DNA of 64,000 nt from Rhynchospora pubera (Eukaryota; Streptophyta; Magnoliopsida; Poales; Cyperaceae). The notes under the pieces are model-generated. The model had not been told where the DNA came from. It made no database searches and was given only the letters and a program-made list of their open reading frames with translations. The stretch's first letter is position 1. Every line of letters starts with the position of its first letter. A program made the position numbers and the translations under genes. Below are positions 46,399 to 58,473 of this stretch, piece after piece. The DNA is taken from the NCBI GenBank assembly GCA_028095005.1, contig CM051459.1, positions 44,150,257 through 44,214,256 of the forward strand, written 5' to 3'.

Positions 46399-49300
46399 AT
46401 GGCCGATACCACCGATAGCAAAAATCCTTCTTCACCCTATTTCTTCCACCACTCCGATAGTCCAGGTTCTGTGCTAGTGTCTCAGCTACTTACAGAAGAT
46501 AATTATCATGCATGGAGTCGGGCAATGATTGCAGCCTTGTCTGCAAAGAACAAACTCGGTTTTATTAATGGAACCGTAGTAAAGCCAGCCACCAATTTTG
46601 ATGAATGGGAGAGGTGCAACAGGATGGTGCTTTCCTGGATCTGGAACTCAGTTTCCAAAGAACTTACAAGCAGTGTGATCTATTTAGACACTGCAAAAGA
46701 AGTTTGGGATGATCTCAAAGAGAGGTATGCCCCAAGCAACTCAATTCAAATTTATCACATCAAACAGGCAATCTCGGCTCATGCCCAGAATGAATTGTCT
46801 GTCTCTAAGTACTATACTATCCTGAAAGGTTATTGGGATGAATTGGGATCACTAATTGTTCTTCCAGTGTGCACTTGTGGTACCTCCAAGTCTTACATGA
46901 ATTGTCAGCAACAAGAGAAGGTGTTTCAGTTTCTTATGGGACTGAATGAGGTCTACTCAGTTGTTAGAAGCCAAATTTGGCAATGGATCCTTTACCAACC
47001 ATCAACAAGGTTTATTCTACTGTGTTGCAAGAAGAAAAACAGCGCAATGTTCGTAAACCTTTGAATCAACCACTAGAAGCATCAGCAATGATCGTGAGCT
47101 CTGGACAACAAGCAACGACTTACGGCCGCGGACGTGGTCGTGGTCAGGGTCGTGGCCGAGGCGGCCGTGGCCAAGAAAGGCCTCGTTGTGATTACTGCGG
47201 TTTCCTTGGACATGTTCAAGAAAATTGCTACAAACTTCATGGCTATCCAAACAAAGAGAGCACAAGGGAGAAAGTAGTTGCCAACACCTCATCTCAGAAA
47301 GAAGGTATAGCCGATAAATTCAACAGCCCTGTTGTTCCTCACCTCACTCCTGAGCAATATAATCAGTTGATGTCTCTATTGAATGGCGAAAGTACCCAAG
47401 CAACTGCTAATTTTGCAGGTATATCCACATCTTGTAATATTCTTTCACCGACTTTTACTTGGATAGTAGATAGCGGTGCCTCAGATCACATGACATGCAT
47501 GTCCTCTGCATTAACAGAAAAGGAACCAGCTCATCATACTGTGAGTTTACCAAATGGGTCCACTGTTACGGTCTCTCATGTTGGGCATTCAACCTTGGGG
47601 TCTTCACTGAAATTGTCAAACACACTCTATGTTCCAACTTTTAAACAAAATCTAATTTCTGTGAGCAAATTGACTAAAACAAACAATTGTGTTGCTATGT
47701 TTTTTCCTACCTTTTGTGTATTTCAGGACCTGCAAACGAAGAGGATGATTGGGATGGGTGAAGAAAGAGATGGATTGTACTACTATAAAGAGCTTGAAAA
47801 TTCAGCATGTTGTCAGTCTAGTTCCCGTTCGTGTTTACCTCTTAACACTTGGCATCAACATCTTGGCCATCCACCTGAAAAATCGCTTGAAAGAGTTACT
47901 TCAAGATGTCTCTATTTCTTTTTCAAACAATAATGATATTTGTTGTTCTATTTGTCCCTTAGCAAAACTTGTTAGAAAACCTTTTTCGCTCAGTAAGAAT
48001 AAAAGTCAAGTTCCTTTTGAATTAATTCATTGTGATATATGGGGTGGATATTCCACACCTTCACACAGTGGAGCACGATATTTTTTAACAATAGTTGATG
48101 ATTGCACTAGATGCACTTGGGTTTACTTGATGAAGTTTAAATCTGAAACGCAACATTTTCTGAAATTCTTTTGTGCCATGACTAAGACACAATTCTCTCT
48201 TCCTGTTAAAATCATAAGGTCAGATAATGCAACAGAACTTCTTTCCAATGAGATGCAACAATTTTTTAATATAAATGGGATCATTCATCAAACCACCTGT
48301 GTCAACACTCCTCAACAGAATGGTATTGCCGAAAGAAAGCATCGGCATTTGCTCGAAGTAGCACGCTCTTTGCGCTTTCAGGCTGGCTTGCCTAAATATT
48401 TTTGGGGTGAGTGTGTTTTAACTGCCACCTATCTTATAAATCGACTTCCAACACGTGTTCTTGATGGAAAAACGCCATATGAGGCCCTTTTTAATAAAAA
48501 AATCCTCCTATGTCAATCTTCGAGTGTTCGGTTGTCTTTGTTTTGTTCACACTAACGGTCATGATAAGTTTGATCCACGTGCCAGAAAATGTGTTTTTGT
48601 TGGTTATCCACACGCAAAAAAAGGGTATCGTGTTTTTGATTTAAATAAAAAAACTTTTTTAGTCAGCAGAGATGTTCTTTTTTATGAGTCTCAATTTCCT
48701 TTTCTTGAAGTAACTCCTGATAGCAATCCTGGTCCACCTTTACCTTTATGCCATGAAGACCCAGACTTAACGTCTGATCCTATCAACCTTTGATGCTTGA
48801 CAACACAAATGAGAGTCCCTCGCGTGAGGATGGGAGCATCGAACGGTACAAAGCAAGGCTCGTCGCCAAGGGGTATACACAGCAAGAGGGTATTGACTAT
48901 CGCGAAACCTTCGCACCGGTGGTCAAATTGACTTCAATCTGGTGCTTGCTTGTTGTTGCGGCAGCCAAGAATTGGCCGTTGTACCAACTAGATGTCCACA
49001 ATGCGTTTCTACATGGTGATTTGGCCGAGGAAGTTTATATGCAATTGCCACCCGGTTATTCGTGTGAGGGGGAGGATAGACAACAACTCGTCTGTCGGTT
49101 GAACAAGTCTCTCTATGGCCTTAAGCAAGCTTCACGCAATTGGTTCTCTAAGTTCTCCAATGCACTGACAACTTTTGGTTTCAAACAATCAGCTGCTGAC
49201 CACTCCTTATTTGTGTTACGATCAGGTACCCATATAACTCTATTGATGATTTACGTGGATGATATGATACTAACTGGGAATGATGAAGCACAGATTGAGA

Positions 49301-50208
49301 CAGTCAAGAGTTTGATTAGATCTCAATTTCATGTCAAGGATCTTGGCACTCTGAAATATTTCCTAGGCATCGAAGTGGCGCGCTCTAAGAAGGGCATTTT
49401 TCTCTCACAGCGAAAATACACCCTTGATATCCTGAAGGAGACAGGTCTTCTTGGTGCAAAACCTGTTGATTTTCCCATGGAACAGAATCTAAAATTGTAT
49501 CCTGATGCAGGGCAGCTTATGAAAGATCCTGGATTATACAGGCGACTAGTTGGGAAGCTTATATATCTCACAATAACTCGACCTGAGATAACTTATGCAG
49601 TTAACATGCTTAGCCAATTCATGCATAGTCCGCGACAGCCACACATGGAGGCAGCTAGTTGTGTTCTAAGGTATTTGAAATCATGTCCAGGAAAGGGAAT
49701 ACTCATGAATGTTGAGAACAACTTTCAGTTAAGTGCATTCTGTGACTCTGATTGGGCTTCATGTCCAACTACTCGTCGATCTATCACCGGCTACTGTACC
49801 TTCCTTGGGGATAGCCCTATATCTTGGCGAACGAAGAAGCAAAGCACAGTTTCAAGGTCCTCAGCCGAGGCAGAGTACCGAGCGATGGCTGTTGCAACTT
49901 GTGAATTGATATGGTTAAAGTCTCTACTAGCTGACCTAGGTGTAAAACATTCTCAACCAATGAGCCTACATTGTGATAATCAGGCGGCATTACACATTGC
50001 AGCCAATCCAGTTTTTCACGAACGGACTAAGCACATTGAAATTGATTGTCATGTGGTGCGCGAAAGGATTCAAGTTGGAGAAATTCAAACCATGTTTGTG
50101 CGCTCCAATGAACAGAGGGCTGACATTCTTACTAAACCACTTGGTCGAGCTCAATTTATTATGCTTCAAAACAAGTTGGGCATTGTCAATTTGCATGCTC
50201 CAACTTGA
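46399..50208 (+). pseudogene. Copia gag-pol polyprotein, frameshifted and internally deleted
   Basis: Domains in order: gag (UBN2-type, from MADTTDSKNPSSPYFFHHS at 46399), zinc knuckle CX2CX4HX4C (CDYCGFLGHVQENC, about 47187-47228), protease (WIVDSGASDHMT, about 47460), pre-integrase and integrase core (ELIHCDIWGG, IVDDCTRCTWVY, IRSDNATELL, NTPQQNGIAERKHRH; 47900-48490), reverse transcriptase (YKARLVAKGYTQQEG, YQLDVHNAFLHGDL, YVDDMILTGND) and RNase H (FCDSDWASCPTTRRS, SRSSAEAEYRAMA) to a stop at 50208. Frame changes occur near 46978, 47895 and 48497 (an A7 run), and a TGA sits at 48791. Between the integrase C-terminus and RYKARLVAKG the usual start of RT is missing, an internal deletion. It cannot mobilise itself. 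Confidence 0.9.
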
Positions 50209-50216
50209 GGGGGAGT

Positions 50217-50441
50217 ATTGAGATTGCATCTACTGAGATTTGATATTTACATGAATAAGAAAGTGAATATTTGCTGATACGTTTCAAATACCATTATTGT
50301 ACTTTCCTTGTTTACTGTTCCTTTTAGATTTCTTAGCTTATTTATTTAGATTGTAGTTTGTAATATAAAAGAGCTTGTACAGAATCAATTTACGAATAAT
50401 AAAGTTTTATTCAAACATTTTTCTTGCTGCTCACGATTTAT
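50217..50441 (+). repeat. 3' LTR of the Copia element
   Basis: Copy of the 5' LTR with three substitutions seen by eye over 225 bp, about 1.3% divergence. Preceded directly by the PPT. F-box copy 3 sequence resumes after it (GTGAAAATGGC). Confidence 0.9.
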
Positions 50442-50718
50442 TAGTGAAAATGGCATTTTTGAATGGACGAAGGTGAGCAACATTGGTGATTGTATTCTAC
50501 TCCTGGACAAGTTCTTCGGAAAAGGACTGTCAGTTAGCACTAAGGAGCATGGATTGAAAGGAAATTGTATCTACTTTCAGGGCAATCAGTATGTCAATGG
50601 TGAGCGATTCACTGTGTTCTACCGGTATGATTTGAAAGATGACACAATTGTAGAAGTTGCTTGGTTAAGTGAACCCTTTCGTTCTGACTGGTACTGGTTT
50701 GTTCCCAGTCTCCGATAG

Positions 50719-52364
50719 TGAGTTAAAGTGTTCTACTTTTAATCAATTAGACATTTGTTCCCAGTCTGGCACTGGCAGTCTCCGATATCTTGTGCTGGTT
50801 TATGCCGCAAAAGCAATTACATACTTTTTTTTGTTTCCATATGTACCGGTGCATAAAATGTGTGGTATGATAATTTGACTATTAGATTATATAAAATATT
50901 CTATCAAAGATATTATCTGCATGAATTCATTTTTTTTTCTGGACATACATTAGGCTATCATGCCCAAAGATACCAAACGTCCAGGACTGACATTTGCACG
51001 CAAACTCCCTAAGCTTGAAACTAGTTTTTAACTTTTTGTCAATCTTGGGGTGTGCTTAGAGAAATTATAATGCCCGCTCTTCAACAAAAAATTATTACCC
51101 GTAGCAATTTTTTTTTTTTTCAAATTTGAGGATCTCTTTGAATTTTGGATAGGTACGGCCTTTTAATATATTTATTATTCATTATAAACAATTGGGTTAT
51201 GACTCGAAACCCCTTTGGGCACAACAGCCCAAAAGAAAGCCTATTTTAAGCTTCAATCTCCTGTAATCAGATTTCACATAGTTCGGACCAATTAAATTTT
51301 ATGAACACCGGGCACAACTAAGAAATTTTGCATCGGAAAACACTTGTGACTCGCTAAAAATAAGGATAGCAACAAGTTCAATCTAATTGACGCCGCCAAA
51401 CTTTAATGTATTTTTTTCTTGAAATATGTCACTGTTAAATTGATAATTAGATTTTTGCCACCAAAAAATTATCATAATTAGTTTTATGCATTATTTTTTT
51501 CCCAAAACTTGGTAAATTCTAAATGCATCATTTTTAATTTTGTCATTATTTTTAAAATTCCCGAATTATCCTCAACATAATTATTAGCGCATTTAGTAAA
51601 ATACCAAACCAAATAACCAATGTTCATGTCATCATCGTCATTCTTTTCATCCCTCTCTCTATTCCTACTCCTTATAAAAGGATTAATTCGATGGTGAAAT
51701 AATTTCAAACCAAGGATGTATCCAACCTTTTGTATAAAATTTGAATTAATTATTTTTTATAATTTGATTTGATATGTGATATATATATATATATATGTGT
51801 TGTATCTCAAATGAAAGTCCTTTAATTATCGATTTTCTATCTAATTGGAAAAAGATAGACGATTGATTTTTTGCCCGCACATTTTCCAAATAAAAAAGTT
51901 GCCCAAAATATTATTTCCTTCCAAAAATTGTACTTGTTCCGTGCATTGAACACATTCAATAGTTATATTTACATGTAATTATAGTTAGATTACAGAATCT
52001 CACAGTTATGTTCACAGTTGTCAGTTGTGGAATATTTGTATTGATTGAATCAAATCAATTAGTTATGGTATTCTCTAGGTTAATTCTTTAAATTTAAATT
52101 TTATTTACAGTTTTCATGACGTACATGGATTAACTGAGTTCAAAGTGTGTTTGGTTTCACGCTCAAAGTTCTTTTTTTCCGATGATATGTTAAAACCGTA
52201 AATCTTAAGTCAAAACATGTTACCACACTGTCATCGGCCCGTTTTCTCGTGACAAAACAAAAAGCCTTATATACGCAGGAACTAGTAAGGTACAATTCGA
52301 TATTAAAGGAATCTTTAGTATATTTTCCTTATATTTTCATCCTACTGCAAGTAAATCACTATCT
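50719..52364. other. Intergenic after F-box copy 3, no gene seen
   Basis: The 3' flank shared with other copies to about 50930, then AT-rich DNA with a TA microsatellite at 51778-51796. No recognised ORF. Confidence 0.5.
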
Positions 52365-52745
52365 TGATTCCGTTTGGATCATATAAGATTAAGGATAGGA
52401 TTAGTTATTCGAAATTAAAATTTTTAATCCTAAACGATTAAGAATAAGTTTTTTTATCATCTAGAGTGTTATTTTTAAGTGGTCCAACATCCGGATTAAA
52501 TTCTTATTCCTAGGGTGTTTAGATCATCTTTTTAATCTAGATTAAGAAGTGGTCCCAACTATTTCTTAATCCACATTAAGAAGATGATCCAAACATCCTA
52601 GGAATAAGAATTTAATCTAGACATTGGACTACTTAAAAATAACACTCTAGATCTCAAAAAATTTATTCTTGATCGTTTAGGAATAATATTTCTTAGTTCG
52701 AATAACTAATCCTAATTTTATTCTTACATGATCCAAATGAAGCCA
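52365..52745. mobile_element. Fold-back MITE (about 380 bp)
   Basis: Long inverted arms: CCGTTTGGATCATATAAG and TACATGATCCAAATGAAGCC outside, AGTGTTATTTTTAAGTGGTC and the mirrored ACTACTTAAAAATAACACTC inside, GAATAAGAATTTAAT near the centre. TSD not resolved. Lies just upstream of the F-box copy 4 promoter. Confidence 0.75.
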
Positions 52746-52863
52746 TAGACATTAAATATGCTAATTAGAATTACAGTAACCATTTTCTTTTTATTGCTTA
52801 TAAAACCATATAGTCATCATTTATGCCCATAAGTTTCTTCATCCCTAGTATATATACTACAGC
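52746..52863 (+). promoter_or_regulatory. Promoter remnant of a fourth F-box copy
   Basis: ATGCTAATTAGAATTACAGT, ACCATTTTCTTTTTATTG, CATAAGTTTCTTCATCCCTA and AGTATATATACTACAG correspond to the block that ends about 30-40 bp before the ATG in copies 1-3. It then runs straight into the hAT terminus at 52864, so the coding part should lie beyond that transposon, to the right of this window. Confidence 0.5.
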
Positions 52864-53727
52864 TAGCGCTGTCAATACCTGTCCGTTTCGGACGTTTCCG
52901 TTTCGTTCCGTCTGGAACGGAACGGAAATGAAAGGTTTTGTGGTTACGTTTAAGAATACGGAATAGAAGCGGAACAGTTTATGGTTTCGTTAAACCGGAC
53001 GGAACGGAAGCGAAACAGTCTTGTTACGTTCCGTATTTTAACGTTATAACGTCGGCCCATATATTTTACAGCCCATATTTATATTATATGTTAGAAATTT
53101 GCGAAACTGCGGAGAGAGAGACTGGGATTCTGGGAGAGGTCTCGCGTGCAGCTGCTTATTATAACCTAGATCTAGGACTCTAGAACCGCCGCTCTCTCTC
53201 AGTCTCTCTCGATTGTATCTCCCTCTCAGCCTCTCTCCCCTTCTCTCTCGAATGGATCTCCGGATCTCCCTTTCTCTTCTCTCTCCTCTTATCTCTGCTG
53301 ACATCTTGTGTCGCATGCGCCTCTGTGGCTCTGTCTGACTGTGTCCTTTGTGAGTTGTGAGGCTCGAGTGTGACTGTACCTTCCATCGCCAACTCGCCGT
53401 CAGCCGTCAATCAGTTTGGACTGTTCGGTAGAGGTAGCTATAGAGAGGCAATCATTCCTACTTTTTAACAAGCAATTGTTGCTAACTTGCTATTATATAA
53501 CAATTAGCAAAGGTAGAGAGAAGAGGAAAAATCAGAAAAGTGAGAAGAGGAAAGCCGAAAGCACAATTCAAAAAGGGAAATAGGTAAAGCTCACTAACTC
53601 GGTTCATTTTTCAGCTTCTATTTTTCGCTTCTATTCTTTGATTTTTGGCTTCTATTTTTTTTTATTTTTTCGCCTTCTATTTTTTTGCATGTCTGATCTG
53701 GAGAAGAGACAATCGAACAAGTGTTGA

Positions 53728-55795
53728 ATGGCTGATCTGGAGGGAGTAAGAAGTGTTGAATCGGATTCAGAGCCAGACATTGCTAAAGACATTGCAAATG
53801 AAAATGAGTATGTCATATGTTAGCTCAAATTTAGTTGCATTAATTGTCAGATTGTTACTTTGTTTGTATTTATTAGCTGCATTTGTTAGTGTGTTTACTG
53901 TTAGTCTATTAGTGTGTTTATTGTTACTATATTTATTAGCTGCATTTATTTTTAGCTCAAAGTTAGTTGTGTTTATTGTTAATGTGTTTACTGTTAATTA
54001 GTAGCATAATTGTTAGTATTTATTAGCAGCATTTATTAGTTCTTATTTTAGTTGCATTTAGTACTGTAATGATATGGCTGAATTAATTTGTTAGTTTGTT
54101 ATTGTTATAATGGCTCAAAATGAGTATGTCATAATGCATTTAGTGCTACATTTATTAGGTTTTGCATTTAGTTTTTATTTTTGTTAGTGTTGTATTTGTT
54201 AGGTGCATGTATTAATTTGTTACTGTTTTATATGTTAGTTTGTTTTATTTTTTGCGAAAATAATTGTTAGTCTGTTTAATTAGTTGCATTTGTTATCATT
54301 GGTTTTAATTATTAGTTATTATTGATTAATCTGTTTAATTATTAATTAATAATTAATAATTGTTAGTTTGTTATTTTTTATTTTGTTCTGGAGGCCCATG
54401 GGCTGATATTAATTAATTTTGTATTGTTTAATTAGCATGGGCTTAATTATTAGTTGTTAGTCATGTTCTTATTTTTTAATTTTAATTAGTTGCTTTAGTT
54501 TTATGTTATTTTTTTATTATTAGCATGGGTTTACACCCTGATTTAACTGGTGATCAAGTTGAAAGAATTGTGCATGAGGCTAATGCACAAAACCCTCAAG
54601 GTGCACCTGAAGGTGGAAATATTGATGCACAAGCAGCTGAAGTTGGAGTTCAGATCCCAAAAAAGAGAAAAGTTAAGGGAAAGAACGACTGCAAATGTGT
54701 GGAAACACTTCACAAAGGGTCCCGTTCAAGATGATGGTTCATATGATGCCACTTGCCATTACTGTGGGATAGTTTATCCAATGGAAAATCAAAGAGGAAC
54801 TGGATCATTGAGGCATCATGTTAAGAGGGAATGTAAAATAATACCAAGTAGGCACAAACGCAATAAGTTGCAATAGATGTTGCAGGTGCAGCCTGGACTT
54901 ATAGAAGGTAAAGAATAACTTGTTCAAATTGATTCAAGTTACATTTTCTAAACAGAATAACATTTTCTTGATTAAGACTAACTTGTTTGTTTATTCTTTT
55001 AGGTGAGAACAAAGTTGCTGTATGGAAATTTGACCAAGCCACATGTAGAAAAAACTTGGCAATCATGGTCATTGTGCATGAATACCCCTTCAATATTGTG
55101 ACTCATCATTACTTTAAAGTGTTTTTAAAGAGTCTTCAACCAGAGTTCAGGATGATATCTAGAAATACGCTTAGGTCAGATTGTATCGGGGTGTATGGAA
55201 AAGAAAGGACAGATTTGTATGATGAGCTTGGAAAATTAGATTGCAAAGTTAGTTTTTATAGTGATTTGTGGACAAATAATGCAGGAGATAGGGGTTTCAT
55301 GGCACTTACTTGTCATTACATAGATGATAGTTGGAGAATTAGGAAGAGAATACTTAATTTTAGCCCTCTTCCTTCTCCACACACCGGCAAACACATTGCC
55401 GAAGCGTTGCTTAGTATGTTGGTCATGTGGAATTTGGACAAAAGGGCTTTTAGCCTTGTGCTTGACAATGCATCATCAAATGATGCTTGCATCAGAGAGC
55501 TATTGAGTGGATCATTGGTAATAATTTTGTAAACATTAATTACATAAGTTACCTAATTATAAATAAGTCGGTAAGTCACTAATATCTTGTGCATGTTTGT
55601 CGATATGTAGAAAGAAGCATTGCCCGCTGGTGGCTCAGTTTTTCATCAAAGATGTGGCTGCCACATCTTAAACTTGATTGTTCAAGATGGACTTTCTGAG
55701 TTGTCCGGTGAGATTACAAAAGTTCGCGAGACGATGAAGTACATTCGTCATTCGCAAGCAAGAATGGAAAAGTTTCGATTGGCAGCTTCTCAGGT
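53728..55795 (+). pseudogene. hAT transposase, multi-exon, frameshifted and 3' truncated
   Basis: Probable exon 1 starts MADLEGVRSVESDSEPDIAK at 53728. Exon 2 follows acceptor ATTAG at about 54522 (MGLHPDLTGDQVERIVHEA) and reaches the BED zinc finger (VWKHFTKGP, then CHYCGIVYP...GTGSLRHHVKREC; 54690-54840). A +1 shift is needed near 54680, and a TAG stands at 54874-54876. Donor GAAG|GTAAAG, then exon 3 from TTTTAG|GTGAGAAC (about 55003-55515) with the RNase-H-like fold: SDLWTNN (first Asp) and LVLDNASSND (second Asp). Exon 4 is about 55611-55795 (FHQRCGCHILNLIVQDGLSE) and ends at CAG|GTCAAA. The third catalytic residue and the hATC dimerisation domain are not visible. RICESLEEPER/BED-type by motif memory. 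Confidence 0.8.
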
Positions 55796-56039
55796 CAAAC
55801 TTTGTATATTATTTCTTCTTGTATTTGAGTTTGATGTTCATGATATACTTTCTTTGAGTTATATGTCAAGAGAAAAGGTTGGCTGCATGATTTGGTACTA
55901 CTATGCATATTTTCTTGTGTCATGATTGATTGAATATGAGATTTAATTGTGCAAATTAAGTGAAATTAACTAATATGTCTTTCGCTGGTACAAAATTACT
56001 TGTACAAATTAACATAGAACTATCTGTACAAATTGACAT

Positions 56040-56480
56040 AGAACATTTGGTACTACTGTGCATATAAAATCTAGAACTTGTGCATATATAATCATGGCTT
56101 TAGAATCATTTGGTACTACTGTGCATATAAAATCTAGAACATTTGGTACCACCGTTTGGTTGGCTTGAGAATTGAGATTATAACAATAGAATTGAGAGCA
56201 ATTATAGAAATCTGTATAGAAATTGACATAGAATCAATTATGGAAATCTGTATACAAACTGACGTAGAAATTGACATAGAACTACTTGTATAGAACTTGT
56301 CATTTACTTATGTAAAGAAATCTGTATAGAAACTGTATAGAAACTATCAACTATAGAAATCTGTATAGAAACTATCAATTATAGAAATCTGTATAGAAAC
56401 TGTATAGAACTTGTCAATTATAAATATCTATATAGAAACTGTCAACTATATGTAAAGAATCTGACATAGAAATTGTGCCA
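56040..56480. repeat. Degenerate tandem repeats in a hAT intron
   Basis: The words ATCTGTATAGAAACT, AGAAATTGACATAGAA and CAACTATAGAAATCTG alternate in irregular tandem. Lies after transposase exon 4 and just before the Athila-like insertion. Confidence 0.8.
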
Positions 56481-56542
56481 TTGTATAAAATTGTGCATTA
56501 CTTATTTATTAATGTGCTTACTTGTTTACATAACTGCATGTT

Positions 56543-58421
56543 TGATATCGTTATTATTTGTAGGTTTTTGGACCGTACTTAGCACTCAAATCATACTCAA
56601 ACCATTCAATTATTTGATAAATTGCTATGATTTTCTAGGAATTGGCTCTACCGTCGTCTTTTCTCTTATTTTCAGGTTTCTCGACGATTTCTAGTGGATT
56701 CTCGAATATTAGATGGATTTTGGCACTCGGCATACGCTAGACGACTCATTCCTAGCACTTGGAGGCAACATCAAAGCTACTACTCGGACCAAATGGAGTT
56801 TCGCTCGGACCGAAGGCATCTTAACAGAACAAAATGAGAGTCTAAGGAAAGCAAATGGCTAAATAGAGTCAACATCATTGTAGAGCTCAACCTAAGCTTT
56901 CCAACGGCTTTTGAATCACCTAAATCGGAGTCCGGACGAAGGAGATATGACCAAAATACAACAGATACTCAAAGCTGGAGTCTCAGTTCGACCCGAACTG
57001 AATCTGTTCGGTCCGAACTGAGGCTATTTGGTCCGAATTGAGCTGTTTTGACCCGAATTAGCCCTGTCCAGTCCGAACAAAACTTGTCCAGACCGAACCG
57101 AGAGCCGCCATGGCATATTTGGAAGGGTTTTCACGCATGGAAACTCGATATTTTGGTATGTCTTCTTGCCATAGCGCCCCAGCCTCCTTTCCAAGCCAGA
57201 AGACCACTATATATTCGCCCCAAGGCCTGAAGGAAAGGCACTCTACCCTCCATAACACAATTCCACCTTCCTTAGGCGATTCCACCATTGATTTCATTGA
57301 GCAACCATATTCTTGAGGCGACGGCAGCAAGGAGAAGGTTGGAGACACGCCTTGCAACACCCCACTGCCTTTGATGATTGAAGATCGAGCATAGAAAGAC
57401 AACTTGGTTTATTCTTCCTATGTTTTTATCTCTAATTCCCATGGGCTTGTATCTTGTGATTTCTACTCTTGTTATTGTTTGTTTTAGTACTATGTTAGGC
57501 TAAATATATGTTGTCTTAGGGTATGGATGTAGTTTAGGTTTAGTTTGATGTTATGACTTGATATGACTTGATGTTTTGCTTTATGATCTATTTATTGAGT
57601 AGTATTTTAATTGCTTGTTTAATTCCCTTGTTTTGACCTGATTTACTTCTAAATAAAGGCCTGTTTAGTTAAGTTACAAGGTTAGGTTAAACAATTAGGA
57701 TTAAACTAAGTACTTGGGATAAGTTGAAGATTCGAAAGAGGAGATTAGCTAGCACTGAAAGGTGTAGTTTCTAAGTTGGCTGAAAGGCAACTTAGATATC
57801 CCTAAGAAAACAAATAAATAAGACATAGGTTAATTAAAATACCGACACGAAAGTTTAGGTTTAATTGGTCTATGTGGGCAAAGTAGAGACCTGTACTAAT
57901 TTCTAGTCCAAAAGACGACAGTTGAGGATTAGGTAATGTAGCTATAGCCGATCTGAGCCCTTCATAAAGTTAAAACTCAAGTTGTATGGTCATAACTCAA
58001 CATACCAGCCTCTGTTCGGACCGAACAAGTCGTGTTCGGACCGAACTGACGGCCTATGCTTAGATTTGTTGTTATTTAATGCGACAGCGAGCGATCCAGC
58101 AAATCGAGGACTAAACCTAAGTGAATCCTGACCCCTAAGACGCCTTATTATACTTGAAAAACCCCAAAAATCTACCTACTTTAGCTTACCTTACTTGAAT
58201 TATTATTTAGAACCAAAAACAACCAAAAATATCTATTTAATCGCACCATTTATTTTCACAACACTCTCAACTTTATTTTTATTGTCTAGCTTCATAAAAA
58301 GAACAAGTCCAGTAATCGTTAATCCGTCCTGTGGGTTCGACCCTAAGCTTAACTCCGAACGACTAGTGAGGTTAGGTCTAGGAACAAATTTATTTGGTAC
58401 TAGGATTTAATTCCTTCATCA
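56543..58421 (+). repeat. 5' LTR (1,879 bp)
   Basis: Starts TGATATCG, ends CTTCATCA. TATA box TATATATT at 57208-57215, so U3 is about 700 bp. In U3 (56990-57105) the word GTTCGGTCCGAAC and variants occur six times in about 115 bp; two more copies lie at 58013-58050 near the U5 end. The small ORFs inside have no known domain. Confidence 0.93.
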
Positions 58422-58424
58422 AAT

Positions 58425-58441
58425 TGGCGCCGTTGCCGGGG
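58425..58441 (+). promoter_or_regulatory. Primer binding site, tRNA-Asp
   Basis: TGGCGCCGTTGCCGGGG lies 3 nt after the LTR. It is complementary to the 3' end of plant tRNA-Asp(GTC), CCCCGGCAACGGCGCCA. Such a site is typical of Athila-type elements. Confidence 0.93.
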
Positions 58442-58473
58442 ACGGTGTCGATATTGGATACTCGTTTGAGTAT

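Larger units (their letters stand above)
46135..50441 (+). mobile_element. Copia LTR retrotransposon inside F-box copy 3
   Basis: Two 225-bp LTRs (46135-46359 and 50217-50441) start ATTGAGATTGCATCTACTG and end CACGATTTAT; I count three differences (for example AAAGAGAAT versus AAAGTGAAT). The primer site TGGTACCAGAGCC starts at 46362, an initiator tRNA-Met type site with one change. The PPT GAGGGGGAGT precedes the 3' LTR. TAGT flanks both sides. The exact LTR ends are ambiguous by 1-2 bases, since canonical TG...CA is absent. The polyprotein is broken; see the separate entry. Confidence 0.9.
45191..50718 (+). pseudogene. F-box/DUF295 gene copy 3, broken by a stop, a MITE and a Copia element
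   Basis: Three pieces can be aligned with copy 2: 45191-45582, 45740-46134 and 50442-50718. The start MEVLGAEKKAMANWSELPSE is followed by the F-box (LQLISKKLPDLSDFIRFRTV). An in-frame TGA at 45389-45391 is followed in the same frame by EHNLFYSLSSHKFFTTPDV. A Tourist MITE (45583-45739, TSD TTA) and a Copia retrotransposon (46135-50441, flank TAGT) interrupt it. The last piece (KVSNIGDCILLLDKFFGKG ... WYWFVPSLR, TAG at 50716) preserves the C-terminus better than copy 2 does. The middle piece also contains further indels. Not functional. Confidence 0.88.
52864..56542 (+). mobile_element. Large hAT transposon, left part (interrupted by Athila)
   Basis: Left terminus TAGCGCTGTCAATACC, same family as the MITEs at 20339, 31497 and 37537. 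Subterminal words CGTTTCG, GGAACGGAA and CGTTCCG are dense to about 53040. It carries a CT-rich leader (53180-53290) and a hAT transposase gene in several exons. The right terminus was not seen: the Athila-like element enters at 56543, and the remainder should follow its 3' LTR outside the window. Confidence 0.75.

Noticed and set aside
58195..58410. ORF at the end of the 5' LTR
   Set aside because: It lies in U5, has no domain, and spans LTR sequence conserved for non-coding reasons.
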